From assembly GCF_001039355.2 (NCBI RefSeq), contig NW_019774525.1:353481-417480 (forward strand): 64,000 nt of DNA, given 5' to 3'. The stretch is from Lingula anatina. Taxonomy: Eukaryota; Brachiopoda; Lingulata; Lingulida; Lingulidae. The notes beneath the pieces were generated by a model that was not told the origin of the DNA, made no database searches, and was given only the letters and a program-made list of their open reading frames with translations. This document shows positions 36,856 to 48,423 of the stretch, one piece after another. Numbering within the stretch: the first letter of the stretch is position 1; every line of letters begins with the position of its first letter. A program made the translations under genes and the position numbers.

Positions 36856-39800
36856 TATGGCTATGCTGGACACACACAGTTGTGATGGAAGCTTCCAAAA
36901 ATTATTTATATGTAATATATTCTAGAATAACAAAAGTCAATGTCTTACATGATATATAATACCTGCACTGCTGTATCCCCTTTTTATATCAAAGCAAAAC
37001 AACTGTTATATTCTGAAATCAGATAAATTACTGGGCATCATCTGTGTTAGTCATTTTCCTAGAAACGCTGTACTCTGTCCTATGTATGACTTGGAAGAGG
37101 AATTGCAAGACTTTCAACTACTAACAATCAGGCAGATTATTATTGCTAACATCTTAAAATTTGGTAATTTGGTATAGGCACATTTTTTAAAAGGGCCATG
37201 TGTGAAATGAAGGGGTAGCTGAAATATACAAAGATGTTGGTGAAGTATAAACAGTTAGTCTGTTCAAGCCTAAATTTGGGCCAATATCCCTTAGCATTGC
37301 CCAAAGAAGTGGGAGGTTTGATTATGATAAGTTCATCATAACAAGCAAACCTAAGCCCACTCTTTTCCAACCTTCCCTTTTGTTATTAAGGTAATCTATT
37401 TGCAGTTTATTTTATTTTATTTTTCTTTTTTGTCATTTTTGTGAAATGACATATGGTAATGTGTCCTTGCCTCCTAAATTTAGACATTTTCTTCAATGGA
37501 GTTGTACATGAATTGCAGTAGTCATTATTTGTGGCCAAACATGTTAAGTGAATAGCTGGATTTTAACAATTGGGATGTATTGAAAAACTGCATACCACAG
37601 CCAGATATAGTTGCCAATAGTATGTGTTGATGATAATAGCAATTAATGACTTGGAATGCTGTATTGGTTACTACAAATCCTCTGTCACACCAGGTAGGGG
37701 GTAGTTGTAGGTGGAATCAGTGATGCGATCCTGTTTGCTTACTTGTCTTCTCAGGACTTGTGATTATGCAGCTTACATGGTTTTAGGGTCCAAATATAGC
37801 ACAGAACAATCAGGAAAATTGATTGTCATCAAAACACATTTTGAAATGGATATTAACTGTGGGAAAATAGAATTTGTGACTGACATTAAAATGATCAATT
37901 TTCTGGACTGGCGTTACAAAGCCTTTTGCCAGAGCCATGTATAATACATGTGAAGATATGGTTGAACACGTTCTAGGTAATAGTATGAAGCGTGTAGATG
38001 CCCTGAGCTATCCCGGAACACAATAATGAGGCGTTGGTTTCTAGGAGATTAGGATTAGGTTGTGGGCAGTACTTTGATTAACTCTGTGGTTTGTGTATGT
38101 GGGGGTGGTAGTGGCGGCTGTCTGTGTGTGCAAACCACTTTGATCAGACACTCTAATTGATCTGCATCTGATTGCCCTTAGAGATCTATGCGTAGTAATG
38201 ACTTGGATAAGAATTTGTCATTAGTGAACCCCTTGTCAGGAGGCAAATTGTCTGGTTGGGTGCTTATAACAGGTTGTTTTTGCTAAGCAGATTGGGAAAT
38301 TAGTTTGCTATACATGTGAAACTATTAAAAAGTTGGCAGAACATCTGAGAGGGTTCTTGGTAACATGTTATTGTCCTGTGCCCCCACATTTTCTTATTTT
38401 GGGACACCATCTGTTTGAACTGGGTTAATAATCGTGTAATGCAAAGAATCAATTTCACCAAACACTTTACCAACCAGATTGATTAGTGTGTGCAGACTAC
38501 TCCTAAACTTCAGTTCAGAATTGCTTTCAGGAAACGTGTTATCTTCTGTTTTGCTGTGTCTGGGTGATTAGCAATTGAATTACGTGTTCAATTAGGGTGA
38601 ATAATAGCAGTAGCAAATGTCACCACTCATGGAACAAGTAGCATATTTTGATGGATGCGTGGGCTTGAGGCATGGATATTGTCAACCACTGCATCATTGA
38701 AGAACATGCATTCTAGAAATAAGCCAAAAACAACAGGTCAATTTTAGTCTCTTTTTGCCTTTTTTTTTTTGGCAAAGCAGCTGTATTAAGAAGTGCTTTG
38801 ACTGTAATTTTGGACTTTGAATTTTGTTTTTGTTTCCTATGAAAAACCTCTCTTGTTTTATGTATGTGTGATATAAAAGCCCCATTGCCCTTCATATGCC
38901 CCTTTGCTGAACTTTTCCCTCTGCCACCAGCCGTCTGAGTGCAGTTCATTGACGAGCAAACAACTCAGAAATCATAAATGTCAGTAGGGTATGTTCTGGG
39001 TCCCCCATCTGAAACATCTTCACCACAGCTAAGGGTATTTTTGCAATCCATTATCAGCAACCAGACATCATTTAAAAATGGTATGTAGGGCTTTAACCTT
39101 GCTGAGTGCAGCTCGTGCTCTTGTTCTTGGAATCCATCAGGTTTTTTAACTGGTGCCTTCGCATGTACAGTTAATTCATGTTTGTCACTGCCAGTGTATG
39201 TAAATAATCAGATAAATTGGTCTATCAGTGATGGAGGACATTTTCACTTCTTGACTATTAGTTTTAGATTTAGTTATGGCCTGAAAATAACCTGTTAGCT
39301 TAGTAGGAAGGTATGCCCATTTCATTAAAAAATACCACCCTTTACATGCAGTAGATTTACAAGTAGTAGATTTGTTCCTATACTTTGTTGTATCTTGACC
39401 TCTGGGTTAATAGGAGGGCACTGTGAAGTGGCATCAAAGTCAATCTTGTTACATGATCCTCTCATTTACCTCCTCTGCTGTCATATGTCATTATTGAACC
39501 AGCCTTAATATCTTAGTTAGATTTGATAGAGTAGAACAAATTGGACAAGAATGCTTTTTTTTTCTTTTTTTTTTTTGCTGAATTGTTCATTAAATGCCAA
39601 AGCCTGGTATTGTCTTTTTAAAGCATTGTCTGGAAGAAACCTGGTCCCCACTCATGGCTGTTCTTAGGGTGCTTTGTAAATTGGAGGGATGACAAACAAT
39701 GGCAGGCCTAGACAGACAGATCAGAAGGGTCATCTGCAGGTTTTTTCATTTCTTCTTTTTGGGTGTTTCTGAACTGATTGTTGGCCTTCAAAGATAGTCT

Positions 39801-41085
39801 GGACATTTTCAAAGGCATTTACAAAAATAAAATAAGTCTCATTTCTTTCATCTCCCTCAGACAAAAGAGAAAGAACTTTCACATGTTTATGAACCCCAAA
39901 GATACTATTCTTTTGCAGTTTTATAGCCGAGGTTATGTCATCATTTCAATATCTAAAACCTTCAAAGTGTCCAGTCCTATTAAATGTAAAGAGTTATTTC
40001 CACCTGCCACCCTCCTAGACAAAAACGGTTAGTACAGACTTTCACATCTCATAAGAATTCCCACTGAATGTATCCCCCATGGGTTAAAGCTGTCTAAATT
40101 AATTGAGTTCATGTAGAGATGCTTAATTATTGTCCCTCCCCTTTTCCTCCACTTGGTCACTTGTGGTCACTATTCTCAGCTGGACTCTGGGCACCTGTTG
40201 GTAGAATAGGAAGCAGTCTTCTGTCCGGAGCTTTATCAAATAGTTCTTAAATAGACAGCATGCTGGCTGCTAGTCTGTTCTACTATTTCGGGGTCACACA
40301 CTTGGGCCAGGGTGTTACTGTGATGTATGCTAAATTGTGAATGTGATATATACCCACCTGAAGAGAGGCTTTGATTTTAGTGTGGTATTGATTAGGTGAA
40401 TGATATATCAATTCCCATTGAAAGGAAAGGGACATTCATTCCTGAGGAGACTTTGTTTGAAAAAAAAAAATGCATTTTTTGTTTTAGTTTTATAAACCAG
40501 CAAGAGGGAGTTTGTTTGATTGAATTAGGTGTTTATAAGAAAGCGACTTAAGGGGATGTTTGGCAATACTGTGCAGTTGCTTCATGAGGAATTCTTAAGA
40601 ATTGAAAACCGTATTCAACGCGCAAAATGAACATAGGCATACATGTTCCAAAAATAAATAAATAATAGTAATGATAAGATGTCCATATCAGCATTCATTA
40701 TGATTGTTTGCATAAAGCTGCAACAAGAGTTTCAGAACATAGCTGTGGCTGTGGTAGGCTCTAATTTGTTGATGCCAATGACCTAAATAACCTTGTTTTT
40801 TTGTATTTAGAAGTTTTCACCCCAAGAATGTGAGCCCCAGTATAGGCAGCAGCTGTAAAATGACCACAAACGTTACCACAACAATGTAAAACACCAGATA
40901 CCAGTATAATATAGCACCTGTTAAGAGATATTATATATATAGTATAAGTACTGCCATTAGATAAAAGTACATAAATATAGGAAAATAAAATCTTTGTTCA
41001 TACTTACAAGGTTGGTATGGAAAGCTAATGGTTAGTTAGCAAGATTGCCTTCTCTTCTCATCCAAAACTAATTTGTGCTGTTCTG

Positions 41086-41325
41086 ACTTTTGGTCAGCAA
41101 CTGGTCATTTTTGACTTGACCAGTCCTTTCAGTTTCTAGTTTTGGCCTGGTTCATTGAATAATACAGCCCCAGTATGTTACAGGCTGGTCAGTAGTCTTG
41201 GTCAGTCTTTTCAGTTATCTATAGAATTTGCCTGGTCAGATGTTTCAATTTCTGCAGGGTTTTGTCTGGACAGTAAAACTTCTCCTGGTCATTTTCTTCA
41301 ACTATCTCGCCTGGTCAGTTGTCAT
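41086..41325 (+). repeat. Degenerate local repeat of CTGGTCAG-type motif
   Basis: TGGTCA recurs at irregular 10-85 bp spacing (near 41091, 41102, 41186, 41199, 41233, 41286, 41312), often as CCTGGTCAG followed by TTTCAATT- or TTTTCAGT-like sequence, plus one inverted GACCAG at 41118. It looks like an old, decayed tandem array. Confidence 0.45.
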
Positions 41326-42753
41326 AGCTATCCTGAATTAACGACAAAGATGAAATTAAGAAAAAATTAATTAAAAGCCCGTGGCAAGGATAAAAAGTGG
41401 ACACACGGTCCAGCAGTGGGCAGTAGCTGCAGGAAGTGATAGGATAGGTTGGGGTGACTATGCTCCTGCCAGTGTCAGACAAGTGTGACAGGGGGCTCAC
41501 AGGGTGGAGCTCACTACAGGGCACATGTTCCAGAGGGACCAGCTCAAAATGGATTTTTCTGGGGAACTTGATACTATTGTGTATTGAGTAAGATTTATGG
41601 AGGAGCATCATTTATAGAATTATTGTATTCAAATAGACTTTGGTCACTGAAAAAAGCCATTCTGTGGCAGAAAAAAACTTTGAACAGTTTCTTTGATAAT
41701 TGTGTTTGAGGTGTGAGTTATAAAATTTGTCTTCACAGATGAGACCTTCATTTTATAAACATAAGTAAAAATCTGAAAAAACTTTCCTCAGTGTATCAAA
41801 TATTGATTATAATGCTGTTGGAACTGGTTTGGGACCTTCAGAAATCCTGCAATGAAATACTGTCAGGATTTTATTGGTCTGGAAAGTAATAACATTGAGA
41901 TAAAAAGATTTGTTAGTTTTGAAAAGTTCCCAAGTCCAAGTTAACAGGAAGCACCCTACATCCAATTTGTTTTTCGCCTATTGTTTTACACATGATCTAT
42001 CGTATTTAATCTGATGGAATTGTTTTACCAGCAATTTTCATTGACCTTTTGCAACTATATATCACTCGAGGTCTGTAGTTTATGGTGGGCTGTGATTAGT
42101 TTGGAGCCTTTTGCCACAGCAACACCACAACTTCATCTGTGCTGTAAAAGTTGACAGAGTAAGATTTCATATATCACATCTGAAAGGGTGGCAAAAATAG
42201 CACTCTAATTAATAGGGTGGTTATGACTAAGCTTTCAAAGAGTTCTTAAACAATTTAGGTGCTTGCTGGCTCCCACACAAATCGCTGGCTGTTGTTGAAA
42301 AGAAGGAAAATTGAGGCTCTTCCTAGCATGCACACAATTCACCAAATACTGAAACTAGTGTACTTTGGCTAGAGAAAATGGAGAAAAAGTGTAATATTTT
42401 TTCCTCTATTTCTCATTAACTTAGCGAAAAACTAGTTATTTGGCTGCAGCTAAAATTTTGCTAGCATGACTTCCGCAAGTTACATACCTACCACATAACA
42501 CCACCTGCGTAGTTTTTAACTATTATTGCCTTAGTCTCTCTCTATGACATGAAATAAAATTCAGGGTAAGAGTTGAAATTGATTCCCACCTCCTCTCCAG
42601 AACCCCAAAACCCCTCAGCTTGAATAGTGATAAACTGAAACTGTTTTATCACCTGTGCCAAACACGCCCACTGACAGAGCACATGGCGATATACCAGTTG
42701 TGAAGATTTTTTAAACTCAAAATCAATTGTCTTATATGTTTGTCTTCTTCCAG

Positions 42754-42898
42754 GATCAGCAGGACCTGGACGGGGCCCAGCAACCCATGAGCTACAGAGA
42801 AGAACGCTTCCTTTCATTTGCCTCGCTGGAGTATGCTGGCAAGATCTACATGACTCCCCAAGACTTCCTGGAGTCCGTGATACAGGAAGAACCTAGAG
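42754..42898 (+). CDS. MICU2/3-like exon: conserved N-domain start
   Basis: The acceptor is tcttcttccag (to 42753). The exon has 48 codons plus one base and ends CCT AGA G|GTCAGA, a moderate donor. It encodes DQQDLDGAQQPMSYREER, then FLSFASLEYAGKIYMTPQD, then FLESVIQEEPR. The block R-F-x-x-F-A-S-x-E-x-x-G-x-x-(Y/F)-M-T-P-x-D-F is diagnostic of MICU2/MICU3 (human MICU3 has FAS-E-EG-LFMTPYDF, and DEP in the place of EEP). The exon keeps four CpG in 145 bp while the surrounding intron has very few, in line with selection on codons inside a methylated gene body. Confidence 0.92.
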
Positions 42899-43105
42899 GT
42901 CAGAGACACGCAGAGCAGTAGGGCTAGAAGATTGATTTAAAATATTAGAGTACAACTTTAGTTGGCATTGTATTCTTTGGAAATGTCACCTTATGCATAT
43001 CTGTATTTTTGCAAGTGTGTTTGTCTTTCTTTCTGTCTGTCCATCTGTCTATCTCTGACAATAAGTGTGTCTGCTTGCATGTCTTTGCTATAAGTAAAAG
43101 GTTAC

Positions 43106-43124
43106 AAAAAAAAAAAAAAAAAAA
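43106..43124 (+). repeat. A19 homopolymer
   Basis: Poly-A run shortly after the second recognised MICU exon. No retroelement was recognised around it. Confidence 0.85.
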
Positions 43125-45068
43125 TGGCCAGTACACCATGCACAATGAAAGTGTTGATTTTTTATTTCTCTGAATGCTGAATGTGTTAGTAAAATGATTC
43201 TTTTCTAAGACTTGAAACAAAGTTGTACGTGTGTATTCTCATGCCTGCTGCATATAAGAGTAAAGGTACGTATATATTTTTGTTTGTTTGTTTGTCTTGT
43301 CCCCAAATAGTTGAAGTCTGGGGGATAGTTGTATAAGTCGAGTACTTTTACCACGTGGGACAGCTTAAAATGTCTGAGGAAATAACATTAGAAAAAGACT
43401 CTTTGTGACTGTAGGCAATTTTTTTTTATAGTTGAGCACATGTGCCTTAATTGAAAGAGGTGTGTTTTCTGGTTTGGTAAATAAAAGACTGTGAAAATCA
43501 TTTATCTTAGCTAAATAACAGAATTACTTTTTCCAACGTTTAGCACCTGGGTGGCTTGAAGGATTTGCCACCGTGTTGTTTCAACTTAACATTTGTAGCC
43601 TTCTCAAAGATGTGAACATTTTGACATTAGGAGCTGTTTATTAGGCAAATCTGTTTTTTGTAATTTAGAGAAGAAGTATCCTAAAATAGTGCTTGGTTGT
43701 TCGAATTGAAGTTGTTTAGATATACAAAACACTTATGAACTCCATGTTCTTGGGTGAACTTGGGTCAAAAATGACAACAAACAGTAGGATGGGTATAATT
43801 ATTAAAAAGGAACATCAATTGGAACAGCATTAACATAAAACGGTGCAGAAAAATGAACAAATGTGAAAAATATGTGAATCACACCTCTCACTTTAACCAA
43901 TATTCTTTCTCACTCATGATGGTATGGAGTAAACAAGATGCTCTTCTCCGAAATGTCATTGCTTTAGGAAAAGATGCATACACATTGCAAAAGTACACGT
44001 ATGCTCATGCAAACAAAGCCAAGCATGCATGAGCATACACACACAAGAGAATATATGCGTTCATTTGACAGGTGCATGTTTTGTAAACAGGTTCTTTATA
44101 GGAACACACTTTTATCTACAAACACGAAAACGTGTGCATGCTCTGGGGCATGTTGCATATACACATGCACTCACACAAGTTATTCTAGCTACAGTGGCAA
44201 TGTAAAAAGAAATAATAATACCAAACATTCTTATAATCATGGGTGGGCAGATAGCACTCTGTGTAGACGCTGACATAGGGGCAATGAACCAGAGGAATGA
44301 CGGAGCATTCGTCTGTTTCTGAAAATGAGAACATTTTTCATCATTTCCTAGTGCAAATCCCACAGGTATATGATCTTACTTATCATTGTGTGCCTCAATG
44401 CCCTAAAGTACTGAAACAGCTCAGACCTATTCCACCACAATAATGGGTGTCTCGACAGGCTACTTTGGAAGTTAATGTGAAAATCAAAGCAAAAAGGTCA
44501 GAGTCTATAAACTCGGGTCTCTATAAAGTGGTTTCATGGGTATATAAGGATGTACCAAAGTCTGGAGAACACTAGGAACACCATTTCTTCACATGATCAC
44601 ATGGCTTAGTTTTACTGTCCCTGGTGTGCAAGATCAGTTCTGATGACTTTTTGTATCGCTCTTTTACTTTGAAATGTTTCTGTCATGTAACCTTGACCCA
44701 TGGTCTGCAGGTATTTCACCCAACTATAAACCATACTGGGTTGTTCTGGTAGTGCAGGTTTTATTTTAGATTAACAAGTGAAATAAGGCCGTTTTTATTG
44801 TAAAGTACAATGGTGTTTAAAACTGCTATCACCTTGTTATCTATAGGGATGCCCATTGAGATGTAATTGCAAGATGGTTACACATAAGTTACCGATGGTA
44901 TCTATAGTTATCATAGTACCACAGGGGGAAAAACAACTTTTGAAACAATGGCCAATTGGTTGTATTAAAGTGAAGATCGGGATCTAGATAAAATGGTCGA
45001 AGCATATGATCTGGGGACTTCATGTAGTTTATTATGTACTTGTGTGCTGTGAGGCTGGTGTGGCCCTA

Positions 45069-45261
45069 CTCAGAGCGTATTCAGAACAGTGGATGAATGG
45101 ACCCGCAGATCAAATATGGGGACCCACTAAAAACCTTGCCATTTAATTCCGGATTAGACACTGAATAAATTCTCTGCGGGCATTATGCATCAAACATTCA
45201 AGTGGGTCGGCCACATATGATCTGCGGATCTGTAAGTCCGTTGTTCTGAATGCGCTCTCAG
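45069..45261. mobile_element. ~190-bp hairpin MITE-like element
   Basis: Left arm CTCAGAGCGTATTCAGAACA through CCGCAGATCAAATATG and GACCCACT is inverted on the right as CTGAGAGCGCATTCAGAACA, CCGCAGATCATATGTG and GACCCACT. Arms of about 65 bp cover much of the element, so a single strand would fold into a long hairpin. No clear target duplication was seen. It is also richer in CpG than the surrounding intron. Confidence 0.6.
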
Positions 45262-46454
45262 AGGTCTTGCTGTATCGTGTTGAGTGGTAGGTTACATCTG
45301 TCGCATGCTGGTTACCAAGTACAAGACAGGACACCATGTTGAGGAGGGCATGATCTCGAGATTAACAGATTGTTACATCAGCCAAGTCTTGATTCAATAC
45401 AGTACATGTTATTGAGGAAATTGGCCAAAAAATTTAGCTGGAAACACCCAAATTTATCCCCTAATAATTTGAGAAAAACAGTTAGTGTTTTAAAACTATG
45501 TGGATATTTATAGAGTACTTGTGGAAACTGGAGGTTTACATCCAGGTACACAGAGAAAGTGTATACTGTGTCATTAAGGCAATGCTTCTGAACTGTTAAA
45601 ATGTAAAATCATAATGCATAAGGTTCAGTTAGAAAACAATGTAGTAAATCTTGGGAAAGTTACAATCATTTACTGTAAAATAACAGTGTAAACTACTAAA
45701 AGCATTCTTTAATGAATTTATTATTTATTTTCAATACTCTATTCTTTCAACAAGAAACACATCCTTTAATTCTATCAGTGCACAGGTAATTGTATTGATA
45801 ACCAGTTATAGCTTTATTTCAGTGATATTTTTATAAATTATAAAACTGTTGGAAATTCTCAAATACCTGTTGAGTGGCAATTTGAGTGCTTGGAAAGTTT
45901 ACTCCGTTTTTATCACAGTACCTGCATGAACTTTTGATTCATAAACATGATTTGGGCTTATTTCCAGAAACCCGGGCACAGTATTTTATGCTTTGGATTA
46001 GACTGGAAAGTGATAAACTATTACGGCATATTGCAATCTGGTTTTATTTATGGACCTGTCTGTTTTGTAAGTTGGTAAACTATTACACTGCAGTAACAAT
46101 TCTGAAAAATTGCTTTCTCAGTTAATTGTTTTTCACAAACCTTCTTCTGGTTAAAGATGGGATTCATTCGATAACTCTCTCTCGTTTCAAACGTAGTCAA
46201 CTTTAGGAATTACTTTGATAGTCATTTCATGGCCAATGGATCTTAAAGTTATCAAAGTACATCAAAGTTAAAGATATGTAGAGATACATGATTTAGAGAT
46301 TTGAAAAGTGAATTTGGAAATAAAATTAAAGAAGGTATATGTGATATAAAAGGAAAAATTGTGCAACAGAACTTCAGGAACTGAAACCTAAAAATATGAA
46401 ATTGTTTCCAGAGGTTTTATATCTCCAGTCATAATGCAGCTGAAACTTGTGAAG

Positions 46455-46495
46455 GTGTGTGTGTATGTGTGTGTATGTGCATGTGCACGTGCATG
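46455..46495 (+). repeat. Imperfect (TG)n microsatellite
   Basis: TG alternation with TA and CA interruptions, in MICU intron 2. Confidence 0.85.
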
Positions 46496-48410
46496 GGGTT
46501 TCTTGGGAGGTTAAACTTTTTGTCTGTTTTTGGTTGGAATAATTATTAAAAGATTGTGGAGTATGGTAACTCCTGCAAGGTAGGCTGATGTGGTTATTAA
46601 TTCAATAGTGGTAAAGAGGGAAGGGAGTGAGAGGGATTGCCAGGTTTCAGCAGTCAATAAAATAGAATAGAATGCAGATGTCTTTGATGAGTTACAGATC
46701 CCATTGGTTACAGTATGGAGGGAAATCAAGGTGAGCTTTTGTTCCATCCCTGGATGCGGCCTAGGATGGAAAAATACTATTTACAATAATAAAATGCAAT
46801 TTCAGTGTTTTAATGTCTGTCATGCTGGTCAGATGATGTTTTCATTTAAAAAAGGTGGCTTGTTATAAATGAATATCAAGGCCCAGACTGACAGACATGA
46901 CAAGGGGGAAATAAATTAGGTTTGAACATAGCACGGTGATAAAGGGGCTGGTCTCATGCAACAAGGGAGGGAGATGTTAAGAGAACTTAATGGTTTTTGA
47001 TTTATAACTGGTGGTGAATATCTACTGTAAAATGCCACTGCTTAAGCAGGCCCAGGGCATGTCTTAGGTGCTCCAGACTGCACTGCAGGGGTGGAAACTG
47101 ACTGATAACATACAGGTCACTTCTCAGTCTATTTTATCAATATCAATACCAAGATGGAATATTATTAAGAGACACTGTTTCTGCTGCCAAAGTGACACAC
47201 AGCAAATAGTAGCGAGTTTCCGGTGCAGTTGGGATACGACGGCTAGATGTGCAAATGTATCCAGTAACGCGTTACTCTTTTCACGTTCCAGTAAAGTCCC
47301 GGAATGCTGGCGCTTCCCGCCATAATCACAATATACGGTCGTAGCCATCTATTTCCAAGGGAGATATTCTTTTTTATGTAAAAGGAGACAAATATTACCC
47401 AAAAGTGCAATTTTTCCCGAAAAAAAGAACCCCACGATCAACCCCTGACTACGTGCCTGATAAACCAAAACTAGCGACTCCTCTCTCTTAAAAAGTCGGA
47501 ATTTGCATGAACATACATTTGAACTATTGTAAAAAAGTATAAAAGGCAAAATTAGCAAAAATTACATTTAATAACTATTTTCAATAATCCTCCGCACTGG
47601 CTAGATAGGAGCACTTGTATTCTGGAAACTAGATAGGACGACGGTATATGAACACTGTGAATGTCACAAGTGCGCACAAACCGATGACGTATTAATCTAG
47701 CCGGCGTATCTCACCGGCAACGGAAACTCTAGTGTAAATGGGAGCTGGATACTCTTCTTGATCACATACACACACACTGTGTCAGTGACTGTGAGTTAAA
47801 GCACATGGTGCAATATGGTTAACTTGATCACAATAGGGGGTTTGTCGTGTGGCATCCAGGTCTACAAAATAAAGATATGAAATAATTTGCTGTGGTGGCA
47901 AAAAAGATAATGTGTGATAAAGATTCTGATAAATGGACTATCAAAGGGAAAAAGGCCAGATCAAATCTAGAGAAGGCCATGATCTCTTAATGATGAGGAG
48001 AGAAAAAAACAACAAGAGATGGAGAGATCTGATGCTCGGTGCAGGTGTCCAAATGAAATAGGGGCTTTGTGTTGGGGGATAGCGTGTGTAGAGGAGTAAA
48101 TGAACAGTTGTCATGATGGGCATAGGAACAATTGATCCACAGGAAAGAAATAGATCTGGTGCTTGATTTAAACATTCTTATTTCTTGTTGAATTGAAGAG
48201 ATGATGCATTTGTGGCTTATCTTCTTTTGAAATGCTTCATTTATATTTTACATTCTTGATAATGTACCAGGGAAGAGAATACTAAGTAGTTGTTTATGGA
48301 TTTTTGCTGTCTGTAATGGATCATGTGTGACTAAGTATGAGAACCCTGTTGTACTGACTGTTTTAGTTCATGGAGATATTTATGTCTATGCCTTATGGGA
48401 TTTTCATTAA

Positions 48411-48423
48411 CCCCCCCCCCCCC
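48411..48423 (+). repeat. C13 homopolymer
   Basis: Thirteen C residues in MICU intron 2. The length may be uncertain from sequencing. Confidence 0.85.

Larger units (their letters stand above)
22062..42753 (+). other. MICU2/3-like intron 1 (20.7 kb)
   Basis: Strongly CpG-depleted and TpG/CpA-rich: 22201-22800 contains no CpG at all. It carries the 39-nt cassette candidate, a 20-nt exon-like segment (34907-34926), two PIF/Harbinger-like MITEs (33241-33439, 36054-36283), a 551-bp TIR element (35076-35626), G-quadruplex motifs (28726-28746, 32726-32748, 36826-36855) and a degenerate CTGGTCAG repeat (41086-41325). No independent gene was recognised; the 140-codon frame at 28445-28867 has no domain signal. 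Confidence 0.8.

Noticed and set aside
46190-46275. Imperfect inverted repeat around ACTTTGATA/TATCAAAGT
   Set aside because: Arms are only about 20 bp with gaps and no target duplication; not enough to call an element.
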